Source: Prevotellaceae bacterium
GTDB lineage: Bacteria > Bacteroidota > Bacteroidia > Bacteroidales > Bacteroidaceae
Direction of reading: 5' to 3'
DNA length: 6,073 nucleotides
Assembly (NCBI GenBank): GCA_905371275.1
Contig: CAJPLH010000117.1
Span: forward strand, 1 to 6,073
Part shown: positions 1 through 6,053 of the stretch, in pieces
How positions within the stretch are numbered: position 1 is the first letter of the stretch
How the letters are laid out: each line of letters opens with the position of its first letter
The notes under the pieces: generated by a model
What the model was told of the DNA's origin: nothing
Seen by the model: the letters and a program-made list of their open reading frames with translations, nothing else
Databases searched by the model: none
Made by a program: the position numbers and the translations under genes

Positions 1-1269
1 TTGAAACCACTAGCCGAACGCCTACGTCCCACCTCTCTAACCAACTACATCGGTCAAACACATTTGGTCGGTGAAGGAGCTGTATTGCGCCGAATGATAG
101 AGAGCGGACGCATCTCATCCTTCATTCTCTGGGGACCTCCAGGAGTTGGGAAAACCACTCTCGCAAAAATAGTAGCTTCTACCCTCAATGCACCATTTTA
201 CACACTCAGCGCAGTCACCAGTGGAGTGAAAGAAGTGAGAGAAGTCATCAGCCAAGCCAAAAAACAACAATTCTTTGGTTCCACCAATCCCATTCTTTTC
301 ATCGACGAAATCCATCGTTTCTCCAAGTCCCAACAAGACTCTCTCTTAGCGGCGGTAGAAACAGGAGAAATCACGCTCATCGGAGCCACCACGGAGAATC
401 CCTCTTTCGAAGTCATTCGTCCCCTACTCTCTCGCTGTCAAGTGTATGTGTTGCAACACCTCAACGAAACAGAACTCCTGCAACTCGTGGAACACGCCAC
501 ACAACACGACTTATTACTCAAAGAGCGCAAGTTTGAAATCAAAGAAACAGAAGCACTCCTAAGATTTAGCGGAGGAGACGCTAGAAAACTCATCAACATC
601 CTTGAACTTCTCGTCAATGCCACCGAAGACGAAGCAACGATTCTTATCGACAATGCCACTGTCACCCATCGTTTGCAGGAAAATCCGATGGCTTATGACA
701 AAGAAGGAGAACTCCACTACGACATCGTCTCAGCCTTCATCAAGAGCATCAGAGGAAGCGACCCCGATGCTGCCATATATTGGTTAGCGCGAATGATAGC
801 TGGAGGAGAAGACCCCAAGTTTATTGCCCGTCGTTTAGTCATCAGTGCAAGCGAAGACATCGGTCTCGCAAACCCCAACGCGCTACTCATAGCGAATGCC
901 GCCTTTGACGCCGTCAATAAAATAGGATGGCCGGAAGGACGCATCCCACTCGCAGAAGCCACCATCTATTTGGCAACTTCTCCCAAATCCAATTCTGCTT
1001 ATAATGCCATCAACCGCGCACTCGCCTTTGTAGAACAGTCGGGCAACATTCCAGTGCCACTTCATCTTCGCAATGCACCAACCTCTCTGATGAAATCCCT
1101 CAACTACGGCACGGACTATCAATATCCGCACGACTATCCACAGCATTTCGTTCCACAACAATATCTCCCCGAAACCATCCAAGGCACGCAGTTCTGGCAA
1201 CCTGCGGACAATGCAGCAGAAGTTCGCCACCAATCATGGCTCTCACAATTATGGCACCGTGAGGAATAA
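1..1269 (+). CDS. rarA: Replication-associated recombination protein A (RarA/MgsA), AAA+ ATPase; 5' end possibly truncated
   Basis: RarA is a cytoplasmic AAA+ ATPase, related to clamp-loader subunits and to eukaryotic WRNIP1/Mgs1, that acts at stalled or damaged replication forks. The sequence shows a Walker A motif GPPGVGKT (residues 45–52), Walker B ILFIDE (98–103), the family signature SAVTSGVKEVRE (about 70–81), sensor 1 in GATTENPSFE (N133), an arginine finger in LLSRC (R145) and sensor 2 GGDARK (191–196). The C-terminal tetramerisation region contains SASEDIGLANPNAL and HLRNAPT. The 422-residue length is normal for Bacteroidales RarA. The first codon is TTG at base 1. Relatives usually start with M plus two residues before PLAER, so this TTG may be an internal Leu, with the true ATG just outside the window. 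No frameshift is seen. The identity is very secure; the start is not. Confidence 0.96.
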   Translation: MKPLAERLRPTSLTNYIGQTHLVGEGAVLRRMIESGRISSFILWGPPGVGKTTLAKIVASTLNAPFYTLSAVTSGVKEVREVISQAKKQQFFGSTNPILFIDEIHRFSKSQQDSLLAAVETGEITLIGATTENPSFEVIRPLLSRCQVYVLQHLNETELLQLVEHATQHDLLLKERKFEIKETEALLRFSGGDARKLINILELLVNATEDEATILIDNATVTHRLQENPMAYDKEGELHYDIVSAFIKSIRGSDPDAAIYWLARMIAGGEDPKFIARRLVISASEDIGLANPNALLIANAAFDAVNKIGWPEGRIPLAEATIYLATSPKSNSAYNAINRALAFVEQSGNIPVPLHLRNAPTSLMKSLNYGTDYQYPHDYPQHFVPQQYLPETIQGTQFWQPADNAAEVRHQSWLSQLWHREE

Positions 1270-1348
1270 CCACTTTCATCCGCAAAACATCCGCGATGCT
1301 TTGTTCAATGTATCATCTATTTTAGGAATAACCGACAACATTCTTTTT

Positions 1349-1699
1349 ATGCGAATCGTACAAATGCTCCAATTGGAGCAAAACCCAGAACTCATCCGTC
1401 AATATCGTTATTTCCACTCTCCCGAAGGCATCTGGCCAGAGATTCTCCAAGGTATCAAAGATAGTGGTATCCTAGAAATGGAAATCTACCTCTTAGAGCA
1501 TTATCTCTGCATGATTGTAGACCTCCCAGAACACCTTTCGTGGGAAGAAGCTATGGAGCGCATGGCTAAAGCACCACGACAAACTGAGTGGGAAGCCTTC
1601 GTTGCTCAGTTTCAACGTGCTGCGGCCAATGCCCGAAGCGATGAAAAATGGCAACGTATGGAACGCATCTTCCATCTCTATCCCAATGAGCAACCCTAA
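1349..1699 (+). CDS. L-rhamnose mutarotase (RhaM/RhaU, DUF718) family protein
   Basis: This 116-residue protein matches the small dimeric ferredoxin-like RhaM family, which interconverts the alpha and beta anomers of L-rhamnose or related 6-deoxy sugars in the cytoplasm. Visible family features are NPELIRQY, then H23 followed by IWPEI, then SGILEMEIY, a central LCMIVD strand, an RQTEWEAFVAQFQ helix and a closing EKWQRMERIFHLY. Y19 and H23 align with Y18 and the catalytic His22 of E. coli RhaM. The His-to-Trp spacing is two residues longer than in E. coli, which I believe is usual for Bacteroidota members. I chose the ATG at 1349 because it puts MRIVQMLQL in register with family N-termini. The frame is open back to an ATG at 1211, but that adds 46 residues without family resemblance and overlaps rarA. 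No rhamnose or fucose catabolism gene is adjacent, so the true sugar substrate is unknown. Confidence 0.85.
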   Translation: MRIVQMLQLEQNPELIRQYRYFHSPEGIWPEILQGIKDSGILEMEIYLLEHYLCMIVDLPEHLSWEEAMERMAKAPRQTEWEAFVAQFQRAAANARSDEKWQRMERIFHLYPNEQP

Positions 1700-1723
1700 C
1701 TAGCCGAATAGTTCACCAACTAC

Positions 1724-2650
1724 TCACACCTCTTTTGCAGAAAAATATTTTTCCTGCACCAACCGCATCACCTCCGCTGGTTTGTTTGCATCAAACCAAC
1801 ACACCGACGTGTCTTTGTTGAGCCACGTCATTTGTTTTTTAGCAAAAACACGCGTATTCTTTCTCATCCGATCGAGCGCCATGTCCAACGGCCACTCACC
1901 ATCGAAATAACGAAAGATTTCCTTGTATCCCACCGTGTTGAGCGCATTGAGTTCGCGAAAAGGCAACACCCGTTTCGCTTCTTCCAAAAAACCTTGTTCC
2001 ACCATTTGAGAAACACGCACATTGATGCGTTCGAACAACTCTTCTCGAGGACGTTGCAATCCAATTTTTACAATATCAAAAGGTCGCTCTTTAGGTTTTC
2101 CCGTGAGTAATTCACTCACTTTCTGCCCGCTCTCATAGATAATTTCGAGCGCGTGCACCACCCTCTTAGCATTCTGCGTGTCCACACGCGCCATATATTC
2201 GGGGTCACGCTCCTCCAGTTCTCTCAGCAGCGCAGGCAGTCCCTCTGTTTCTAAACGCGCATAAAGATGAGTGCGCACTTCTTCCGAAATTGTGGGTAAA
2301 AGGTCTATGCCACGACACAGCGCATCAACATACATCATGCTTCCCCCACTCACCACCAGCGCATTGTGCGTTTCAAAGTGCTTTTGACAAATGGCAAGTG
2401 CTTCCTCCTCAAATCGCGCAGCACTGTAATAGTCAGTCAAGGCAAGATTTCCCACAAAGTGATGCGGCACACGCGCCAATTCTTCAGCTGTCGGAGCAGC
2501 TGTTCCAATGGGAATATCAGCAAACATTTGTCGAGAGTCAGCACTGATAATGGGACAACGCAAAAACTCAGCCATTTGAAGGCTGAGTTCTGTCTTTCCC
2601 ACAGCGGTAGGCCCTGTGAGTACAAAAAGTATGGGTCGAGATTCTTTCAT
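1724..2650 (-). CDS. miaA: tRNA dimethylallyltransferase MiaA (IPP transferase)
   Basis: MiaA transfers a dimethylallyl group from dimethylallyl diphosphate to N6 of A37 in tRNAs that read codons starting with U; MiaB usually then adds the methylthio group. The 308-residue protein has a P-loop GPTAVGKT (residues 13–20), the ADSRQMF motif with the presumed catalytic Asp (D38), IGTAAPT followed by VPHHFVG, and SGGSMMYVDA (the Bacteroidota form of GGTGLY). Further on are the tRNA-contacting segments NAKRVVHALE, ALNTVGYKEIF and RVFAKKQMTWL. Length and motif order are normal. Its ATG (2650–2648) directly follows the TAG stop of the upstream gene (2653–2651) with no base between them, so translational coupling is likely. 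Bacteroides species can carry two miaA paralogues; I cannot tell which one this is. Confidence 0.97.
   Translation of the reverse strand: MKESRPILFVLTGPTAVGKTELSLQMAEFLRCPIISADSRQMFADIPIGTAAPTAEELARVPHHFVGNLALTDYYSAARFEEEALAICQKHFETHNALVVSGGSMMYVDALCRGIDLLPTISEEVRTHLYARLETEGLPALLRELEERDPEYMARVDTQNAKRVVHALEIIYESGQKVSELLTGKPKERPFDIVKIGLQRPREELFERINVRVSQMVEQGFLEEAKRVLPFRELNALNTVGYKEIFRYFDGEWPLDMALDRMRKNTRVFAKKQMTWLNKDTSVCWFDANKPAEVMRLVQEKYFSAKEV
1737..1757. repeat. Near-perfect palindrome at the 3' end of miaA, in the convergent gene junction
   Basis: GCAG, then AAAAATATTTTT (itself palindromic, 1741–1752), then one unpaired C, then CTGC form a hairpin-capable palindrome inside the last codons of miaA. 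It lies 38 bp beyond the mutarotase stop codon. As RNA it could fold from either strand, with an eight-pair stem, one bulge and an ATAT loop. No long U-tract follows, so a terminator role for the + strand transcript is only a possibility. The codons here (QEKYFSA) are natural miaA sequence, so it may be incidental. Confidence 0.25.
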
Positions 2651-3187
2651 CTAAAAAGAAGGACTATCAGATATTTCAAAACCCTCAATGTCAATTTCAT
2701 CAGAGTTGAAGGAGTCTATGCCGAAATCATCGAAATCATCGGCATTTCCCTCCACACTGGGAGCTATGGAGAAATCTATTTCTGCAATTTGTTGGGGAGC
2801 ATCTCCCACAGCTTTCACCACTTCTGCCTCACCACTTCCGGGCAACTCGTCACGAAGACAGAGAGAGAACACACGGTCGTTGAATGGGTCGAACACATAT
2901 TCCAAATTAGTGCCCCCCTTGTCGAGGAATTCATTCAATGCAGTGTCTGCCATCGTGTAGAAATCCACATCCGCGTCCGAAGAATCATGAACATCCTCGC
3001 GTGTCACTTGTTCGCCACGCTCCCACTCATCGTTGCAGATGTAGAAAGAAGTCATTTGATCGTCAGGATAACCACAACTTTTGAGCAGCACATTGCTCAA
3101 ATCTAGAAAAGTGGCATCATCGTCTATAAGAATTTCGCGACGGAAGTCATCCACTTCATCGCTGACCACTCTAATGAGATATTGCAT
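2651..3187 (-). CDS. Small acidic protein of the plasmid pRiA4b ORF-3 / 'IS1096 passenger TnpR' family, function unknown
   Basis: This 178-residue protein resembles Bacteroidales proteins usually annotated as plasmid pRiA4b ORF-3 or IS1096 passenger TnpR family. The resemblance is in the N-terminal strand QYLIRVVSDEVDDFRREI, the segment ATFLDLSNVLLKSCGY, QMTSFYICNDEWERG, and the later LEYVFDPFNDRVFSLCL. The C-terminal 29 residues (150–178) form a low-complexity tail with 11 Asp/Glu, five Phe and no Lys/Arg, built on a DDF-like pattern. There is no signal peptide, membrane segment or obvious catalytic motif. The transposon-derived family name is misleading here, because no transposase or terminal repeats are near. 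The gene lies 18 bp after lpxA and abuts miaA, so it is almost certainly cotranscribed with both. From memory, similar proteins sit beside miaA/lpxA in other Bacteroidales, which suggests a conserved but uncharacterised role. Confidence 0.8.
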   Translation of the reverse strand: MQYLIRVVSDEVDDFRREILIDDDATFLDLSNVLLKSCGYPDDQMTSFYICNDEWERGEQVTREDVHDSSDADVDFYTMADTALNEFLDKGGTNLEYVFDPFNDRVFSLCLRDELPGSGEAEVVKAVGDAPQQIAEIDFSIAPSVEGNADDFDDFGIDSFNSDEIDIEGFEISDSPSF

Positions 3188-3205
3188 AATTGAGAAATTC
3201 AGTTT

Positions 3206-3976
3206 TTATCGTCCAATGAAACCACGTTTGGAGTTGACCAAGAAGTCTATCAAATAGTCCACTTCTTTGCACTTAGGCACAGTGGTACGGATTTCTTCGA
3301 TGCGTTCGTTGAAAAGTTTTGAGTTTTGGTAGAGAATCAAATAAGCTGAGTGCAACGCATTGATCACCTCCATAGGGAAATTTCTACGTTTGAGTCCCAC
3401 CATATTCAGCCCGCAATAAGCCACAGGCTCGCGCGATGCGATGCAGAAAGGAGGCACATCTTGTGGGGTGCGCGTGCCGCCGCCAATCATCACATAAGAG
3501 CCGATGTGGCAAAATTGATGCACCAACACGTTAGCAGACAAGATGGCAAAGTCATCAATCACCACTTCTCCAGCAATTTTACTAGAATTTCCAATGATAC
3601 ATCCATTGCCGATATTGCAGTCGTGCCCCACGTGCATTCCCTCCATCAAGAGGTTGTTGCTTCCCACCACAGTCTTTCCTTTAGCCGCTGTGCCGCGGTT
3701 GATGGTCACATTCTCACGAATCGTGTTGTTGTCGCCCAATTCCACGGTCGTTTCTTCTCCGCGGAACTTCAAGTCTTGAGGCACACCACTAATCACAGCC
3801 CCTGGAAAGAACGTGTTGCCACTGCCAATGCGCGCACCACTCAAGATGGTCACTGAGTTCATCAACTTATTGTTGTCGCCTAGCACCACATTGGCATCGA
3901 TGTAGCAGAAAGGACCTATTTCACAGTTCTCACCGATTTTTGCATCGGGATGAATAAAAGCTAGAGGAGAAATCAT
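3206..3976 (-). CDS. lpxA: Acyl-[ACP]–UDP-N-acetylglucosamine O-acyltransferase (LpxA)
   Basis: LpxA performs the first step of lipid A synthesis, moving a 3-hydroxyacyl chain from ACP to the 3-OH of UDP-GlcNAc in the cytoplasm. The 256-residue protein is of family length (E. coli 262). It has an N-terminal left-handed beta-helix of hexapeptide repeats (for example IGENCEIGPF and LGDNNTIRENVTI) and an alpha-helical C-terminus. Family signatures include PQDLKFRGE, TINRGT and GMHVGHDC, where H118 corresponds to catalytic His125 of E. coli, and LVHQFC, where H153 corresponds to H160. QDVPPF and LKRRNF follow. G166 falls at the acyl-chain 'ruler' position (E. coli G173), consistent with long acyl chains. 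The gene starts 14 bp after lpxC and ends 18 bp before the next gene, inside the lpx operon. Confidence 0.97.
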   Translation of the reverse strand: MISPLAFIHPDAKIGENCEIGPFCYIDANVVLGDNNKLMNSVTILSGARIGSGNTFFPGAVISGVPQDLKFRGEETTVELGDNNTIRENVTINRGTAAKGKTVVGSNNLLMEGMHVGHDCNIGNGCIIGNSSKIAGEVVIDDFAILSANVLVHQFCHIGSYVMIGGGTRTPQDVPPFCIASREPVAYCGLNMVGLKRRNFPMEVINALHSAYLILYQNSKLFNERIEEIRTTVPKCKEVDYLIDFLVNSKRGFIGR

Positions 3977-3990
3977 AGGTTCTAAGTGTG

Positions 3991-4908
3991 TTAAGAGAAC
4001 AAATGTTTGAATTTGGCACGCACCATACGAGCAAATTTATTGTTGGCATCGTGACCAGGACGAATGGCAATGATGCGTCCTTTGATGGGACGACCTATTA
4101 GTGCCATATCACCAATGATGTCGAGCAATTTGTGACGGGCAGGCTCATTATCCCATTTGACAGGACGTTCTTGCAAATAGCCCAGATGCGATGCATCAAG
4201 TCGACGCACGCCCAAAGTTTCAGTGAGTTTATCAAGACGCTCCTGCGACATCATGCGTTCGTAGATGACCAACGCATTGCTCAAGTCACCTCCCTTGATG
4301 AGCCCCATGTTGAGCAAAGCTTCAATCTCACGCACAAAAACAAAAGTGCGTGCTGAAGCGATTTCCTCGGGAAAGTCTGACATATGCTCTAAGGTCGCAC
4401 TTTGTCGTTGCACAAACTGACTATCAGGAAACTCTATCGTAGAGTCGATGGCAAAGCGATCGGCAGGTTGCACGCGCAAGCAAGAACCAGAGATTTCGTC
4501 GTAATACTCAAAGGGTTCGTTGATTTCTAGATAATTGCGAGGAACACCTTGATTTTCAAGTCCTACCTTTTGGATTTGTTCCACATAGAGAATAGAACTT
4601 CCATCGAGAATGGGAAACTCGGGACCATTCACCTGCAGCAAACAGTTGTCCACTCCAAGTGCAACGAGAGCAGCCATAGCGTGTTCGATGGTCGAAACGC
4701 GGCATTCAGGAGTGCCCACCACCGTGCCTCGAGAAGTGTCAATCACGTTTTCTGCGAGTGGCTCAATAATCGGTTTGCCTTCTAAATCAACACGCTGTAT
4801 TTTGTAGCCATAATTGGCAGGAGCGGGTTGAAAAGTCAAAGTTAGTTGAAGGCCAGTATGCAATCCTTTTCCTTGCAAGGAGAAGGGTGCTTTAAGGGTA
4901 TGTTGCAT
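3991..4908 (-). CDS. lpxC: UDP-3-O-acyl-N-acetylglucosamine deacetylase LpxC, stand-alone (no FabZ domain)
   Basis: LpxC is the zinc amidase that removes the acetyl group from UDP-3-O-acyl-GlcNAc, the committed step of lipid A synthesis. All key residues are present. E75 and H76 in STIEHAMAAL correspond to E. coli E78/H79. H259, K260 and D263 in RHKLLDIIGD correspond to H238/K239/D242. H286 in RPGHDANNK corresponds to H265. FPILDGSS (about 98–105) and GLIKGGDLSNALVIYE are also typical. The protein ends 12 residues after the conserved NNKFAR segment begins with a TAA at 3993–3991, so it covers one complete deacetylase. In Bacteroidota the usual product is an LpxC–FabZ fusion of about 460 residues, and here the whole dehydratase half is missing. 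It starts 29 bp after lpxD, with an A/T-rich leader and no Shine-Dalgarno motif. Confidence 0.96.
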   Translation of the reverse strand: MQHTLKAPFSLQGKGLHTGLQLTLTFQPAPANYGYKIQRVDLEGKPIIEPLAENVIDTSRGTVVGTPECRVSTIEHAMAALVALGVDNCLLQVNGPEFPILDGSSILYVEQIQKVGLENQGVPRNYLEINEPFEYYDEISGSCLRVQPADRFAIDSTIEFPDSQFVQRQSATLEHMSDFPEEIASARTFVFVREIEALLNMGLIKGGDLSNALVIYERMMSQERLDKLTETLGVRRLDASHLGYLQERPVKWDNEPARHKLLDIIGDMALIGRPIKGRIIAIRPGHDANNKFARMVRAKFKHLFS

Positions 4909-4937
4909 AATTATTATGTCTTACGTTTAGCACGAAC

Positions 4938-5978
4938 TTATCGTCCCAACTGAGACTTTAGTTCGTCGAGTTCTTTGCGGAGTGCAAGCATTTCTTTGCG
5001 CATATCAGGCAATTGCTTGAACACGGCACTGGAGAGCGCGAAATTCTTCGCATTGATGGCTGGTGTGCCCATCACAGGCGCGCCATTGTTGCGCGCAGTG
5101 TGGATGCCAGCTTGTGCGCCAGCTTGCATGCCATCGGGCAAATGCAAATGACCAGCCACACCCACTTGTCCGCCAAACATGCTCCATGCGCCAATTTTCG
5201 TGCTACCAGCCACGCCCACTTGCGCAGACATCACGGTGTGCGCACCCACTTCCACGTTGTGCGCTATTTGCACCAAGTTGTCCAATTTCACTCCTTGGCG
5301 CACAATGGTGCTGCCCATGGTGGAGCGATCCACGCAACTGTTTGCACCGATTTCCACGCGATCTTCGAGGGTGACGATGCCTATTTGTGGGATTTTCTCA
5401 TAGCCTTCAGCCGAGGGAGCAAAGCCAAAGCCGTCTGCGCCAATGACGCATCCGCTGTGCAAAATAACTTCATTACCGATTTTGCAACCACGATACACAC
5501 TCACATGGGGATAAAGCACACAGTTTTCACCGACTTCACTCCCCTCTTCGAGCACCACATGGCTGTAGATTTGCGAACCATTGCCCACTGTCACTCCATC
5601 GCCAATCACGGCAAAGGGAGCAACATAAACGTCTTCGCCCAATGTGGCTGTGTCACTGACAAAAGCCAAAGGATGCACCCCACTACGCTTCTGTGTCATG
5701 CTCTCATAGAGCGACAACAGCTTAGCAATGGATTCGTAAGCATTCTTCACGCGAATGAGTGTGGCCGAAGTGGGTTGTTCAAGCACAAAATCTTGATTGA
5801 TCAAGACGATACTCGACTGCGTTTCATAGAGGTGGTGCGCATATTTGGGATTGGCCAAAAATGAGAGGGCACCGGGCTCTCCTTCTTCTATTTTCGCGAA
5901 GGTTTTCACCACTGTTTCGGGGTTTCCCTCCACAGTTCCTTCTAAATAGGTGGCTATTTGTTGAGCGGAAAATTCCAT
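4938..5978 (-). CDS. lpxD: UDP-3-O-acylglucosamine N-acyltransferase (LpxD)
   Basis: LpxD adds the second 3-hydroxyacyl chain, from acyl-ACP to the 2-amino group freed by LpxC, giving UDP-2,3-diacylglucosamine. The 346-residue length matches the family (E. coli 341). Residues 1–100 form the N-terminal uridine-binding domain, including EEGEPGALSFLANPKY. Residues about 101–310 are a left-handed beta-helix of hexapeptide repeats. They carry IGADGFGFAP (179–188), CVDRSTMGST and LVQIAHNVEVG, where H240 corresponds to the catalytic His239 of E. coli. The end (about 320–346) is a charged coiled-coil-like helix rich in Leu, Lys and Glu. It is the first gene of the minus-strand block, with a Bacteroidota-type promoter candidate about 20 bp upstream. 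The ATG at 5978 is chosen because MEFSAQQIATYLEG aligns with the family N-terminus. Confidence 0.97.
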   Translation of the reverse strand: MEFSAQQIATYLEGTVEGNPETVVKTFAKIEEGEPGALSFLANPKYAHHLYETQSSIVLINQDFVLEQPTSATLIRVKNAYESIAKLLSLYESMTQKRSGVHPLAFVSDTATLGEDVYVAPFAVIGDGVTVGNGSQIYSHVVLEEGSEVGENCVLYPHVSVYRGCKIGNEVILHSGCVIGADGFGFAPSAEGYEKIPQIGIVTLEDRVEIGANSCVDRSTMGSTIVRQGVKLDNLVQIAHNVEVGAHTVMSAQVGVAGSTKIGAWSMFGGQVGVAGHLHLPDGMQAGAQAGIHTARNNGAPVMGTPAINAKNFALSSAVFKQLPDMRKEMLALRKELDELKSQLGR

Positions 5979-5999
5979 TATATCATTATTCTATAACTG

Positions 6000-6027
6000 C
6001 AAATATACTATTTCTCTCTCAAACAAA
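6000..6027 (-). promoter_or_regulatory. Candidate Bacteroidota-type promoter for the lpxD–lpxC–lpxA operon
   Basis: Read on the minus strand, bases 6007–6000 are TATATTTG, an exact match to the Bacteroides -7 consensus TAnnTTTG. Two TTTG motifs (6027–6024 and 6023–6020) lie upstream and could serve as the -33 element, although their spacers of 16 and 12 bp are shorter than the roughly 19–21 bp expected. A TTTC at 6031–6028 has the better 20-bp spacing. Transcription would start a few bases downstream, near 5995–5990, giving a leader of only about 12–17 nt before the lpxD ATG. The -7 element is convincing; the -33 assignment is open. Confidence 0.55.
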
Positions 6028-6053
6028 GAAAAATATCGGCTATTTCTTTGTTT
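6021..6053. repeat. A/T-rich inverted repeat upstream of lpxD
   Basis: AAACAAAGAAA (6021–6031) is repeated exactly as its reverse complement TTTCTTTGTTT (6043–6053), an 11-bp perfect dyad around an 11-base centre. An alternative fold pairs 13 bases with a two-base bulge and a TCGGC loop (6036–6040). The left arm overlaps the candidate -33 region of the lpxD promoter. The dyad could be an operator, an upstream A/T-rich promoter element, or a weak terminator of a gene beyond the right edge. A T-run (6051–6055) follows it on the + strand, while on the minus strand the arm ends in TTTG followed by AGAGAG rather than a long U-tract. Confidence 0.5.

Noticed and set aside
1300..1325. TTTG (1300–1303) and TATTTTAG (1318–1325) as a promoter for the mutarotase gene
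   Set aside because: The -7 box has one mismatch at a conserved position and the 14-bp spacer is well short of the expected 19–21 bp.
1698..1713. Hairpin AACTA–GCCGAA–TAGTT between the convergent stop codons as a terminator
   Set aside because: The stem is only five mostly A/T pairs and no U-tract follows on either strand, so it is too weak to call.
2366..3106. A 246-codon open frame on the + strand across miaA and the small acidic protein gene
   Set aside because: It spans the boundary of two well-supported minus-strand genes and shows no family resemblance, so it is a shadow frame.
2651..3187. Possible mobile element, suggested by the 'IS1096 passenger' family name
   Set aside because: There is no transposase, terminal inverted repeat or target duplication nearby, and the gene fits tightly into the operon.
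5013..5864. A 283-codon open frame on the + strand, His/Cys-rich, antisense to lpxD
   Set aside because: It mirrors the periodic hexapeptide repeats of lpxD: the antisense of the repeated Gly/Val/Ala codons gives long stop-free stretches of His, Cys and Thr. It has no recognisable domain, and lpxD is a clear complete gene on the other strand.
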